A program made the translations under genes and the position numbers. The notes beneath the pieces were generated by a model. The model had not been told where the DNA came from. It made no database searches and saw only the letters and a program-made list of their open reading frames with translations. 64,000 nucleotides of DNA from Tridacna crocea (Eukaryota > Mollusca > Bivalvia > Cardiida > Cardiidae). The stretch is taken from positions 10,854,245 through 10,918,244 of the forward strand of contig OX031066.1 in NCBI GenBank assembly GCA_943736015.1, read 5' to 3'. Positions 32,959 to 45,815 of this stretch are shown one piece after another; positions within the stretch are counted from its first letter, which is position 1; the number at the start of each line of letters is the position of its first letter.

Positions 32959-34484
32959 CCCTATCAAAGAAAATTTTGATTATTAGTTATTCTTACATCT
33001 TATTGTATCTTTATGGCCTATTTTTTTAATTCTTCAAACGAAAACGAGATCTTTTTTTCATCGGAAAAAGTTTCTGCAACAGCAACCGCTTGCTTCTGAA
33101 TTTTATTTTTTGGTGCAGCGGTTAAACATAACATTGACTTTTGACTCGCACGGTCACCAAAACTGACCCTGGTATGAAAACAGGGAAATGTTTCATTTAC
33201 CTTTCTTGGATTTGTGCAACAGGTATCAATTGCCTCCAAAAGTGTCTAAGTTGATTTTACGATTTCATGCGCAGCACGTAACCGTCTCATATGGGTGAGA
33301 TGGTCATCGCAACCGAATCATTGGCCCTAGTGAGAAAAAATGAAAAAAGAAAAATCCCCATATTTTACTTGAGAAACAGGTGTCGTCTGCTATGAAATGT
33401 CCCGTAAGTCGATTTTTTCATGTTTTCGCGGATACGTAACTGGCACCTACGAGACAGTAGTCAGCGTAAATGGATTTGTTGTCATGGTATAAAGAGATTG
33501 GAGGAAAAAAAAATAGAAAATTTGTTCCCTATATTTGACTTAAGAAACAGGTGTCGTCTGCTATGAAATGTCCCGTAAGTCGATTTTTCATGTTTTTGCG
33601 GATACGTAACTGGCACCTACGAGAAAGTAGTCAACGTAAATGGGTTTGTTGTCACGTACGATATAAAGAGATTGGAGAAAAAAAATAATAAAGAATTCAG
33701 TTCTCTTTCTTTGACTTATGCAACAGGAAGCAGTTGCTACTGAAAAGAGTCTTCATGTCTTTTTTTAGCCACTTATCACATCATTTTCTGGTGTTCTCGC
33801 ATGTGCGTAACTGGCACGTATGAAACAGTAGTCAACGTAACTGGGTTTCTTGTTGCGGTTTGAAGATATCAGAAAAATTATGCTTCAGTTCCTTGCTACT
33901 GAAAGAGTTTTCAGTCTTTTTTTAGCCACTTGTCACATTGTTTTCTGTGCTTTTTGCATGTGCGTAACTGGCACGTATGAGATGGTAATCAACGTAACTG
34001 GGTTTCTTGTCGTGGTTTAAAGCGATTAGAAAAAATAGCATTTCAGTTCCCTTTGTTTGATTTATGCAATAGGAAACAATTGCTACAGAAAGAGTTTTCA
34101 GTCTCTTTTTTAGCAACTTCTCACAATTAATTTCTGTGTGTTTTTTTCACACTGTACATTGATCATTTTGGCTTATATGAATTTGATGTGGCCCAAATCA
34201 GGAAATCCAATTAAAGGGTAAAGGGGGGAATCAAGGGTTTACTTTAAGGGGAGTAACTCTTGCAAGGGGCTTGAAAAGACCAAAACAAGGTCTTCTGCCA
34301 CCTTGTTTTCTTTAATTTTGGCCCTTTTTCAGTGAAATCTGGCATGTGTGGATGGTGCATGCCTGGCAGTTTGCCAAGGACTGCACAGCAGCCTTTAAAA
34401 AAGACTTTAAATCCACTTTTATGCCGTTTTTTGTTCACTGTTTTCTATCGATTTATATTAGGGCGCCATTTTGTTTGGCTGACT

Positions 34485-34665
34485 GGGCCCATTTTGATTT
34501 CTCAAAGCCTCTCTGACTGGCAGACCGGGCCCATTTTTGAATTTCTCACAGCCTCTCTGATTGGCTGTTGGCACCCATTCTGATTTCCTAAAAGCTTCTG
34601 TGATTGGATAATTTCACAGAGGGATGAGATTTGATTGGATGATTGGGAGGGGGGTATATATTTAT
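34485..34665 (+). promoter_or_regulatory. CCAAT/TATA promoter, unit 19 (G6)
   Basis: All four ATTGG boxes and TATA intact. Confidence 0.75.
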
Positions 34666-34723
34666 CCTTATTGACCCCTTACCATACAATGACGCCTTTT
34701 AACACCCCTAAAAGAGAAGACTT

Positions 34724-34794
34724 TGGAAAATAATCTGAGAAAAGGAGACAATGCAGGTTACCAGCATTTTCTCCTTTTCCCACAATGTTTTCTA
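34724..34794 (+). ncRNA. Pre-microRNA-like stem-loop, copy 19
   Basis: Reads as identical to copy 1. Confidence 0.6.
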
Positions 34795-36320
34795 CCCTAT
34801 CAAAGAAAATTTTGATTATTAGTTATTCTTACATCTTATTGTATCTTTATGGCCTATTTTTTTAATTCTTCAAACGAAAACGAGATCTTTTTTTCATCGG
34901 AAAAAGTTTCTGCAACAGCAACCGCTTGCTTCTGAATTTTATTTTTTGGTGCAGCGGTTAAACATAACATTGACTTTTGACTCGCACGGTCACCAAAACT
35001 GACCCTGGTATGAAAACAGGGAAATGTTTCATTTACCTTTCTTGGATTTGTGCAACAGGTATCAATTGCCTCCAAAAGTGTCTAAGTTGATTTTACGATT
35101 TCATGCGCAGCACGTAACCGTCTCATATGGGTGAGATGGTCATCGCAACCGAATCATTGGCCCTAGTGAGAAAAAATGAAAAAAGAAAAATCCCCATATT
35201 TGACTTGAGAAACAGGTGTCGTCTGCTATGAAATGTCCCGTAAGTCGATTTTTTCATGTTTTCGCGGATACGTAACTGGCACCTACGAGACAGAAGTCAG
35301 CGTAAATGGATTTGTTGTCATGGTATAAAGAGATTGGAGGAAAAAAAAAATAGAAAATTTGTTCCCTATATTTGACTTAAGAAACAGGTGTCGTTTGCTA
35401 TGAAATGTCCCGTAAGTCGATTTTTCATGTTTTTGCGGATACGTAACTGGCACCTACGAGAAAGTAGTCAACGTAAATGGGTTTGTTGTCACGTACGATA
35501 TAAGAGATTGGAGAAAAAAAATAATAAAGAATTCAGTTCTCTTTCTTTGACTTATGCAACAGGAAGCAGTTGCTACTGAAAAGAGTCTTCATGTCTTTTT
35601 TTAGCCACTTATCACATCATTTTCTGGTGTTCTCGCATGTGCGTAACTGGCACGTATGAAACAGTAGTCAACGTAACTGGGTTTCTTGTTGCGGTTTGAA
35701 GATATCAGAAAAATTATGCTTCAGTTCCTTGCTACTGAAAGAGTTTTCAGTCTTTTTTTAGCCACTTGTCACATTGTTTTCTGTGCTTTTTGCATGTGCG
35801 TAACTGGCACGTATGAGATGGTAATCAACGTAACTGGGTTTCTTGTCGTGGTTTAAAGCGATTAGAAAAAATAGCATTTCAGTTCCCTTTGTTTGATTTA
35901 GGCAATAGGAAACAATTGCTACAGAAAGAGTTTTCAGTCTCTTTTTTAGCAACTTCTCACAATTAATTTCTGTGTGTTTTTTTCACACTGTACATTGATC
36001 ATTTTGGCTTATATGAATTTGATGTGGCCCAAATCAGGAAATCCAATTAAAGGGTAAAGAGGGGAATCAAGGGTTTACTTTAAGGGAAGTAACTCTTGCA
36101 AGGGGCTTGAAAAGACCAAAACAAGGTCTTCTGCCACCTTGTTTTCTTTAATTTTGGCCCTTTTTCAGTGAAATCTGGCATGTGTGGATGGTGCATGCCT
36201 GGCAGTTTGCCAAGGACTGCACAGCAGCCTTTAAAAAAGACTTTAAATCCACTTTTATGCCGTTTTTTGTTCACTGTTTTCTATCGATTTATATTAGGGC
36301 GCCATTTTGTTTGGCTGACT

Positions 36321-36503
36321 GGGCCCATTTTGATTTCTCAAAGCCTCTCTGACTGGCAGACCGGGCCCATTTTTGAATTTCTCACAGCCTCTCTGATTGG
36401 CTGTTGGCACCCATTCTGATTTCCTAAAAGCTTCTGTGATTGGATAATTTCACAGAGGGATGAGATTTGATTGGATGATTGGGAGGGGGGGGTATATATT
36501 TAT
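36321..36503 (+). promoter_or_regulatory. CCAAT/TATA promoter, unit 20 (G8)
   Basis: All four ATTGG boxes and TATA intact. Confidence 0.75.
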
Positions 36504-36561
36504 CCTTATTGACCCCTTACCATACAATGACGCCTTTTAACACCCCTAAAAGAGAAGACTT

Positions 36562-36632
36562 TGGAAAATAATCTGAGAAAAGGAGACAATGCAGGTTACC
36601 AGCATTTTCTCCTTTTCCCACAATGTTTTCTA
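36562..36632 (+). ncRNA. Pre-microRNA-like stem-loop, copy 20
   Basis: Reads as identical to copy 1. Confidence 0.6.
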
Positions 36633-38158
36633 CCCTATCAAAGAAAATTTTGATTATTAGTTATTCTTACATCTTATTGTATCTTTATGGCCTATTTTTT
36701 TAATTCTTCAAACGAAAACGAGATCTTTTTTTCATCGGAAAAAGTTTCTGCAACAGCATCCGCTTGCTTCTGAATTTTATTTTTTGGTGCAGCGGTTAAA
36801 CATAACATTGACTTTTGACTCGCACGGTCACCAAAACTGACCCTGGTATGAAAACAGGGAAATGTTTCATTTACCTTTCTTGGATTTGTGCAACAGGTAT
36901 CAATTGCCTCCAAAAGTGTCTAAGTTGATTTTACGATTTCATGCGCAGCACGTAACCGTCTCATATGGGTGAGATGGTCATCGCAACCGAATCATTGGCC
37001 CTAGTGAGAAAAAATGAAAAAAGAAAAATCCCCATATTTGACTTGAGAAACAGGTGTCGTCTGCTATGAAATGTCCCGTAAGTCGATTTTTTCATGTTTT
37101 CGCGGATACGTAACTGGCACCTACGAGACAGTAGTCAGCGTAAATGGATTTGTTGTCATGGTATAAAGAGATTGGAGGAAAAAAAAATAGAAAATTTGTT
37201 CCCTATATTTGACTTAAGAAACAGGTGTCGTCTGCTATGAAATGTCCCGTAAGTCGATTTTTCATGTTTTTGCGGATACGTAACTGGCACCTACGAGAAA
37301 GTAGTCAACGTAAATGGGTTTGTTGTCACGTACGATATAAAGAGATTGGAGAAAAAAAATAATAAAGAATTCAGTTCTCTTTCTTTGACTTATGCAACAG
37401 GAAGCAGTTGCTACTGAAAAGAGTCTTCATGTCTTTTTTTAGCCACTTATCACATCATTTTCTGGTGTTCTCGCATGTGCGTAACTGGCACGTATGAAAC
37501 AGTAGTCAACGTAACTGGGTTTCTTGTTGCGGTTTGAAGATATCAGAAAAATTATGCTTCAGTTCCTTGCTACTGAAAGAGTTTTCAGTCTTTTTTTAGC
37601 CACTTGTCACATTGTTTTCTGTGCTTTTTGCATGTGCGTAACTGGCACGTATGAGATGGTAATCAACGTAACTGGGTTTCTTGTCGTGGTTTAAAGCGAT
37701 TAGAAAAAATAGCATTTCAGTTCCCTTTGTTTGATTTATGCAATAGGAAACAATTGCTACAGAAAGAGTTTTCAGTCTCTTTTTTAGCAACTTCTCACAA
37801 TTAATTTCTGTGTGTTTTTTTCACACTGTACATTGATCATTTTGGCTTATATGAATTTGATGTGGCCCAAATCAGGAAATCCAATTAAAGGGTAAAGAGG
37901 GGAATCAAGGGTTTACTTTAAGGGAAGTAACTCTTGCAAGGGGCTTGAAAAGACCAAAACAAGGTCTTCTGCCACCTTGTTTTCTTTAATTTTGGCCCTT
38001 TTTCAGTGAAATCTGGCATGTGTGGATGGTGCATGCCTGGCAGTTTGCCAAGAACTGCACAGCAGCCTTTAAAAAAGACTTTAAATCCACTTTTATGCCG
38101 TTTTTTGTTCACTGTTTTCTATCGATTTATATTAGGGCGCCATTTTGTTTGGCTGACT

Positions 38159-38340
38159 GGGCCCATTTTGATTTCTCAAAGCCTCTCTGACTGGCAGACC
38201 GGGCCCATTTTTGAATTTCTCACAGCCTCTCTGATTGGCTGTTGGCACCCATTCTGATTTCCTAAAAGCTTCTGTGATTGGATAATTTCACAGAGGGATG
38301 AGATTTGATTGGATGATTGGGAGGGGGGGTATATATTTAT
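38159..38340 (+). promoter_or_regulatory. CCAAT/TATA promoter, unit 21 (G7)
   Basis: All four ATTGG boxes and TATA intact. Confidence 0.75.
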
Positions 38341-38398
38341 CCTTATTGACCCCTTACCATACAATGACGCCTTTTAACACCCCTAAAAGAGAAGACTT

Positions 38399-38469
38399 TG
38401 GAAAATAATCTGAGAAAAGGAGACAATGCAGGTTACCAGCATTTTCTCCTTTTCCCACAATGTTTTCTA
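38399..38469 (+). ncRNA. Pre-microRNA-like stem-loop, copy 21
   Basis: Reads as identical to copy 1. Confidence 0.6.
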
Positions 38470-39995
38470 CCCTATCAAAGAAAATTTTGATTATTAGTTA
38501 TTCTTACATCTTATTGTATCTTTATGGCCTATTTTTTTAATTCTTCAAACGAAAACGAGATCTTTTTTTCATCGGAAAAAGTTTCTGCAACAGCAACCGC
38601 TTGCTTCTGAATTTTATTTTTTGGTGCAGCGGTTAAACATAACATTGACTTTTGACTCGCACGGTCACCAAAACTGACCCTGGTATGAAAACAGGGAAAT
38701 GTTTCATTTACCTTTCTTGGATTTGTGCAACAGGTATCAATTGCCTCCAAAAGTGTCTAAGTTGATTTTACGATTTCATGCGCAGCACGTAACCGTCTCA
38801 TATGGGTGAGATGGTCATCGCAACCGAATCATTGGCCCTAGTGAGAAAAAATGAAAAAAGAAAAATCCCCATATTTGACTTGAGAAACAGGTGTCGTCTG
38901 CTATGAAATGTCCCGTAAGTCGATTTTTTCATGTTTTCGCGGATACGTAACTGGCACCTACGAGACAGTAGTCAGCGTAAATGGATTTGTTGTCATGGTA
39001 TAAAGAGATTGGAGGAAAAAAAAAATAGAAAATTTGTTCCCTATATTTGACTTAAGAAACAGGTGTCGTTTGCTATGAAATGTCCCGTAAGTCGATTTTT
39101 CATGTTTTTGCGGATACGTAACTGGCACCTACGAGAAAGTAGTCAACGTAAATGGGTTTGTTGTCACGTACGATATAAGAGATTGGAGAAAAAAAATAAT
39201 AAAGAATTCAGTTCTCTTTCTTTGACTTATGCAACAGGAAGCAGTTGCTACTGAAAAGAGTCTTCATGTCTTTTTTTAGCCACTTATCACATCATTTTCT
39301 GGTGTTCTCGCATGTGCGTAACTGGCACGTATGAAACAGTAGTCAACGTAACTGGCTTTCTTGTTGCGGTTTGAAGATATCAGAAAAATTATGCTTCAGT
39401 TCCTTGCTACTGAAAGAGTTTTCAGTCTTTTTTTAGCCACTTGTCACATTGTTTTCTGTGCTTTTTGCATGTGCGTAACTGGCACGTATGAGATGGTAAT
39501 CAACGTAACTGGGTTTCTTGTCGTGGTTTAAAGCGATTAGAAAAAATAGCATTTCAGTTCCCTTTGTTTGATTTAGGCAATAGGAAACAATTGCTACAGA
39601 AAGAGTTTTCAGTCTCTTTTTTAGCAACTTCTCACAATTAATTTCTGTGTGTTTTTTTCACACTGTACATTGATCATTTTGGCTTATATGAATTTGATGT
39701 GGCCCAAATCAGGAAATCCAATTAAAGGGTAAAGAGGGGAATCAAGGGTTTACTTTAAGGGAAGTAACTCTTGCAAGGGGCTTGAAAAGACCAAAACAAG
39801 GTCTTCTGCCACCTTGTTTTCTTTAATTTTGGCCCTTTTTCAGTGAAATCTGGCATGTGTGGATGGTGCATGCCTGGCAGTTTGCCAAGGACTGCACAGC
39901 AGCCTTTAAAAAAGACTTTAAATCCACTTTTATGCCGTTTTTTGTTCACTGTTTTCTATCGATTTATATTAGGGCACCATTTTGTTTGGCTGACT

Positions 39996-40178
39996 GGGCC
40001 CATTTTGATTTCTCAAAGCCTCTCTGAATGGCAGACCGGGCCCATTTTTGAATTTCTCACAGCCTCTCTGATTGGCTGTTGGCACCCATTCTGATTTCCT
40101 AAAAGCTTCTGTGATTGGATAATTTCACAGAGGGATGAGATTTGATTGGATGATTGGGAGGGGGGGGTATATATTTAT
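39996..40178 (+). promoter_or_regulatory. CCAAT/TATA promoter, unit 22 (G8)
   Basis: Same GAATGG variant as unit 18. Confidence 0.75.
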
Positions 40179-40236
40179 CCTTATTGACCCCTTACCATAC
40201 AATGACGCCTTTTAACACCCCTAAAAGAGAAGACTT

Positions 40237-40307
40237 TGGAAAATAATCTGAGAAAAGGAGACAATGCAGGTTACCAGCATTTTCTCCTTTTCCCACAATG
40301 TTTTCTA
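40237..40307 (+). ncRNA. Pre-microRNA-like stem-loop, copy 22
   Basis: Reads as identical to copy 1. Confidence 0.6.
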
Positions 40308-41833
40308 CCCTATCAAAGAAAATTTTGATTATTAGTTATTCTTACATCTTATTGTATCTTTATGGCCTATTTTTTTAATTCTTCAAACGAAAACGAGATC
40401 TTTTTTTCATCGGAAAAAGTTTCTGCAACAGCAACCGCTTGCTTCTGAATTTTATTTTTTGGTGCAGCGGTTAAACATAACATTGACTTTTGACTCGCAC
40501 GGTCACCAAAACTGACCCTGGTATGAAAACAGGGAAATGTTTCATTTACCTTTCTTGGATTTGTGCAACAGGTATCAATTGCCTCCAAAAGTGTCTAAGT
40601 TGATTTTACGATTTCATGCGCAGCACGTAACCGTCTCATATGGGTGAGATGGTCATCGCAACCGAATCATTGGCCCTAGTGAGAAAAAATGAAAAAAGAA
40701 AAATCCCCATATTTGACTTGAGAAACAGGTGTCGTCTGCTATGAAATGTCCCGTAAGTCGATTTTTTCATGTTTTCGCGGATACGTAACTGGCACCTACG
40801 AGACAGTAGTCAGCGTAAATGGATTTGTTGTCATGGTATAAAGAGATTGGAGGAAAAAAAAATAGAAAATTTGTTCCCTATATTTGACTTAAGAAACAGG
40901 TGTCGTCTGCTATGAAATGTCCCGTAAGTCGATTTTTCATGTTTTTGCGGATACGTAACTGGCACCTACGAGAAAGTAGTCAACGTAAATGGGTTTGTTG
41001 TCACGTACGATATAAAGAGATTGGAGAAAAAAAATAATAAAGAATTCAGTTCTCTTTCTTTGACTTATGCAACAGGAAGCAGTTGCTACTGAAAAGAGTC
41101 TTCATGTCTTTTTTTAGCCACTTATCACATCATTTTCTGGTGTTCTCGCATGTGCGTAACTGGCACGTATGAAACAGTAGTCAACGTAACTGGGTTTCTT
41201 GTTGCGGTTTGAAGATATCAGAAAAATTATGCTTCAGTTCCTTGCTACTGAAAGAGTTTTCAGTCTTTTTTTAGCCACTTGTCACATTGTTTTCTGTGCT
41301 TTTTGCATGTGCGTAACTGGCACGTATGAGATGGTAATCAACGTAACTGGGTTTCTTGTCGTGGTTTAAAGCGATTAGAAAAAATAGCATTTCAGTTCCC
41401 TTTGTTTGATTTATGCAATAGGAAACAATTGCTACAGAAAGAGTTTTCAGTCTCTTTTTTAGCAACTTCTCACAATTAATTTCTGTGTGTTTTTTTCACA
41501 CTGTACATTGATCATTTTGGCTTATATGAATTTGATGTGGCCCAAATCAGGAAATCCAATTAAAGGGTAAAGGGGGGAATCAAGGGTTTACTTTAAGGGG
41601 AGTAACTCTTGCAAGGGGCTTGAAAAGACCAAAACAAGGTCTTCTGCCACCTTGTTTTCTTTAATTTTGGCCCTTTTTCAGTGAAATCTGGCATGTGTGG
41701 ATGGTGCATGCCTGGCAGTTTGCCAAGGACTGCACAGCAGCCTTTAAAAAAGACTTTAAATCCACTTTTATGCCGTTTTTTGTTCACTGTTTTCTATCGA
41801 TTTATATTAGGGCGCCATTTTGTTTGGCTGACT

Positions 41834-42014
41834 GGGCCCATTTTGATTTCTCAAAGCCTCTCTGACTGGCAGACCGGGCCCATTTTTGAATTTCTCACAG
41901 CCTCTCTGATTGGCTGTTGGCACCCATTCTGATTTCCTAAAAGCTTCTGTGATTGGATAATTTCACAGAGGGATGAGATTTGATTGGATGATTGGGAGGG
42001 GGGTATATATTTAT
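41834..42014 (+). promoter_or_regulatory. CCAAT/TATA promoter, unit 23 (G6)
   Basis: All four ATTGG boxes and TATA intact. Confidence 0.75.
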
Positions 42015-42072
42015 CCTTATTGACCCCTTACCATACAATGACGCCTTTTAACACCCCTAAAAGAGAAGACTT

Positions 42073-42143
42073 TGGAAAATAATCTGAGAAAAGGAGACAA
42101 TGCAGGTTACCAGCATTTTCTCCTTTTCCCACAATGTTTTCTA
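42073..42143 (+). ncRNA. Pre-microRNA-like stem-loop, copy 23
   Basis: Reads as identical to copy 1; the unit's deletion lies about 30 nt downstream. Confidence 0.6.
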
Positions 42144-43666
42144 CCCTATCAAAGAAAATTTTGATTATTAGTTCTTACATCTTATTGTATCTTTATGGCC
42201 TATTTTTTTAATTCTTCAAACGAAAACGAGATCTTTTTTTCATCGGAAAAAGTTTCTGCAACAGCAACCGCTTGCTTCTGAATTTTATTTTTTGGTGCAG
42301 CGGTTAAACATAACATTGACTTTTGACTCGCACGGTCACCAAAACTGACCCTGGTATGAAAACAGGGAAATGTTTCATTTACCTTTCTTGGATTTGTGCA
42401 ACAGGTATCAATTGCCTCCAAAAGTGTCTAAGTTGATTTTACGATTTCATGCGCAGCACGTAACCGTCTCATATGGGTGAGATGGTCATCGCAACCGAAT
42501 CATTGGCCCTAGTGAGAAAAAATGAAAAAAGAAAAATCCCCATATTTGACTTGAGAAACAGGTGTCGTCTGCTATGAAATGTCCCGTAAGTCGATTTTTT
42601 CATGTTTTCGCGGATACGTAACTGGCACCTACGAGACAGTAGTCAGCGTAAATGGATTTGTTGTCATGGTATAAAGAGATTGGAGGAAAAAAAAAATAGA
42701 AAATTTGTTCCCTATATTTGACTTAAGAAACAGGTGTCGTTTGCTATGAAATGTCCCGTAAGTCGATTTTTCATGTTTTTGCGGATACGTAACTGGCACC
42801 TACGAGAAAGTAGTCAACGTAAATGGGTTTGTTGTCACGTACGATATAAGAGATTGGAGAAAAAAAATAATAAAGAATTCAGTTCTCTTTCTTTGACTTA
42901 TGCAACAGGAAGCAGTTGCTACTGAAAAGAGTCTTCATGTCTTTTTTTAGCCACTTATCACATCATTTTCTGGTGTTCTCGCATGTGCGTAACTGGCACG
43001 TATGAAACAGTAGTCAACGTAACTGGGTTTCTTGTTGCGGTTTGAAGATATCAGAAAAATTATGCTTCAGTTCCTTGCTACTGAAAGAGTTTTCAGTCTT
43101 TTTTTAGCCACTTGTCACATTGTTTTCTGTGCTTTTTGCATGTGCGTAACTGGCACGTATGAGATGGTAATCAACGTAACTGGGTTTCTTGTCGTGGTTT
43201 AAAGCGATTAGAAAAAATAGCATTTCAGTTCCCTTTGTTTGATTTAGGCAATAGGAAACAATTGCTACAGAAAGAGTTTTCAGTCTCTTTTTTAGCAACT
43301 TCTCACAATTAATTTCTGTGTGTTTTTTTCACACTGTACATTGATCATTTTGGCTTATATGAATTTGATGTGGCCCAAATCAGGAAATCCAATTAAAGGG
43401 TAAAGAGGGGAATCAAGGGTTTACTTTAAGGGAAGTAACTCTTGCAAGGGGCTTGAAAAGACCAAAACAAGGTCTTCTGCCACCTTGTTTTCTTTAATTT
43501 TGGCCCTTTTTCAGTGAAATCTGGCATGTGTGGATGGTGCATGCCTGGCAGTTTGCCAAGGACTGCACAGCAGCCTTTAAAAAAGACTTTAAATCCACTT
43601 TTATGCCGTTTTTTGTTCACTGTTTTCTATCGATTTATATTAGGGCGCCATTTTGTTTGGCTGACT

Positions 43667-43848
43667 GGGCCCATTTTGATTTCTCAAAGCCTCTCTGACT
43701 GGCAGACCGGGCCCATTTTTGAATTTCTCACAGCCTCTCTGATTGGCTGTTGGCACCCATTCTGATTTCCTAAAAGCTTCTGTGATTGGATAATTTCACA
43801 GAGGGATGAGATTTGATTGGATGATTGGGAGGGGGGGTATATATTTAT
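43667..43848 (+). promoter_or_regulatory. CCAAT/TATA promoter, unit 24 (G7)
   Basis: All four ATTGG boxes and TATA intact. Confidence 0.75.
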
Positions 43849-43906
43849 CCTTATTGACCCCTTACCATACAATGACGCCTTTTAACACCCCTAAAAGAGA
43901 AGACTT

Positions 43907-43977
43907 TGGAAAATAATCTGAGAAAAGGAGACAATGCAGGTTACCAGCATTTTCTCCTTTTCCCACAATGTTTTCTA
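43907..43977 (+). ncRNA. Pre-microRNA-like stem-loop, copy 24
   Basis: Reads as identical to copy 1. Confidence 0.6.
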
Positions 43978-45503
43978 CCCTATCAAAGAAAATTTTGATT
44001 ATTAGTTATTCTTACATCTTATTGTATCTTTATGGCCTATTTTTTTAATTCTTCAAACGAAAACGAGATCTTTTTTTCATCGGAAAAAGTTTCTGCAACA
44101 GCAACCGCTTGCTTCTGAATTTTATTTTTTGGTGCAGCGGTTAAACATAACATTGACTTTTGACTCGCACGGTCACCAAAACTGACCCTGGTATGAAAAC
44201 AGGGAAATGTTTCATTTACCTTTCTTGGATTTGTGCAACAGGTATCAATTGCCTCCAAAAGTGTCTAAGTTGATTTTACGATTTCATGCGCAGCACGTAA
44301 CCGTCTCATATGGGTGAGATGGTCATCGCAACCGAATCATTGGCCCTAGTGAGAAAAAATGAAAAAAGAAAAATCCCCATATTTGACTTGAGAAACAGGT
44401 GTCGTCTGCTATGAAATGTCCCGTAAGTCGATTTTTTCATGTTTTCGCGGATACGTAACTGGCACCTACGAGACAGTAGTCAGCGTAAATGGATTTGTTG
44501 TCATGGTATAAAGAGATTGGAGGAAAAAAAAAATAGAAAATTTGTTCCCTATATTTGACTTAAGAAACAGGTGTCGTTTGCTATGAAATGTCCCGTAAGT
44601 CGATTTTTCATGTTTTTGCGGATACGTAACTGGCACCTACGAGAAAGTAGTCAACGTAAATGGGTTTGTTGTCACGTACGATATAAGAGATTGGAGAAAA
44701 AAAATAATAAAGAATTCAGTTCTCTTTCTTTGACTTATGCAACAGGAAGCAGTTGCTACTGAAAAGAGTCTTCATGTCTTTTTTTAGCCACTTATCACAT
44801 CATTTTCTGGTGTTCTCGCATGTGCGTAACTGGCACGTATGAAACAGTAGTCAACGTAACTGGCTTTCTTGTTGCGGTTTGAAGATATCAGAAAAATTAT
44901 GCTTCAGTTCCTTGCTACTGAAAGAGTTTTCAGTCTTTTTTTAGCCACTTGTCACATTGTTTTCTGTGCTTTTTGCATGTGCGTAACTGGCACGTATGAG
45001 ATGGTAATCAACGTAACTGGGTTTCTTGTCGTGGTTTAAAGCGATTAGAAAAAATAGCATTTCAGTTCCCTTTGTTTGATTTAGGCAATAGGAAACAATT
45101 GCTACAGAAAGAGTTTTCAGTCTCTTTTTTAGCAACTTCTCACAATTAATTTCTGTGTGTTTTTTTCACACTGTACATTGATCATTTTGGCTTATATGAA
45201 TTTGATGTGGCCCAAATCAGGAAATCCAATTAAAGGGTAAAGAGGGGAATCAAGGGTTTACTTTAAGGGAAGTAACTCTTGCAAGGGGCTTGAAAAGACC
45301 AAAACAAGGTCTTCTGCCACCTTGTTTTCTTTAATTTTGGCCCTTTTTCAGTGAAATCTGGCATGTGTGGATGGTGCATGCCTGGCAGTTTGCCAAGGAC
45401 TGCACAGCAGCCTTTAAAAAAGACTTTAAATCCACTTTTATGCCGTTTTTTGTTCACTGTTTTCTATCGATTTATATTAGGGCGCCATTTTGTTTGGCTG
45501 ACT

Positions 45504-45686
45504 GGGCCCATTTTGATTTCTCAAAGCCTCTCTGACTGGCAGACCGGGCCCATTTTTGAATTTCTCACAGCCTCTCTGATTGGCTGTTGGCACCCATTCT
45601 GATTTCCTAAAAGCTTCTGTGATTGGATAATTTCACAGAGGGATGAGATTTGATTGGATGATTGGGAGGGGGGGGTATATATTTAT
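45504..45686 (+). promoter_or_regulatory. CCAAT/TATA promoter, unit 25 (G8)
   Basis: All four ATTGG boxes and TATA intact. Confidence 0.75.
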
Positions 45687-45744
45687 CCTTATTGACCCCT
45701 TACCATACAATGACGCCTTTTAACACCCCTAAAAGAGAAGACTT

Positions 45745-45815
45745 TGGAAAATAATCTGAGAAAAGGAGACAATGCAGGTTACCAGCATTTTCTCCTTTTC
45801 CCACAATGTTTTCTA
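45745..45815 (+). ncRNA. Pre-microRNA-like stem-loop, copy 25
   Basis: Reads as identical to copy 1. Confidence 0.6.

Larger units (their letters stand above)
31232..33069 (+). repeat. Array unit 18 (type A, 1838 bp)
   Basis: GGGCACC and G8 as in unit 1, plus CTCTGAATGG for CTCTGACTGG near 32679, shared with unit 22. Confidence 0.97.
33070..34905 (+). repeat. Array unit 19 (type B1, 1836 bp)
   Basis: B1 marks (GGGGGGAATC, AGGGGAGTAAC), G6. T at 33366 (TATTTTACTTG) is shared with unit 29. Confidence 0.97.
34906..36743 (+). repeat. Array unit 20 (type A, 1838 bp)
   Basis: GGGCGCC, G8. Private GACAGAAGTCAG near 35294, between the paired CGTAA motifs of sub-repeat B. Confidence 0.97.
36744..38580 (+). 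repeat. Array unit 21 (type B2, 1837 bp)
   Basis: B2 marks, G7. Private CAGCATCCGC near 36760. Confidence 0.97.
38581..40418 (+). repeat. Array unit 22 (type A, 1838 bp)
   Basis: GGGCACC and CTCTGAATGG as in unit 18, G8. C at 39356 (ACTGGCTTTC) is shared with units 25 and 35. Confidence 0.97.
40419..42251 (+). repeat. Array unit 23 (type B1, shortest, 1833 bp)
   Basis: B1 marks, G6, and a 3-nt deletion near 42173 (TTAGTTCTTAC for TTAGTTATTCTTAC) in the tail after the stem-loop. Confidence 0.97.
42252..44088 (+). repeat. Array unit 24 (A body, B-like promoter, 1837 bp)
   Basis: A-type spacer with GGGCGCC and G7, as in units 7-10. Confidence 0.97.
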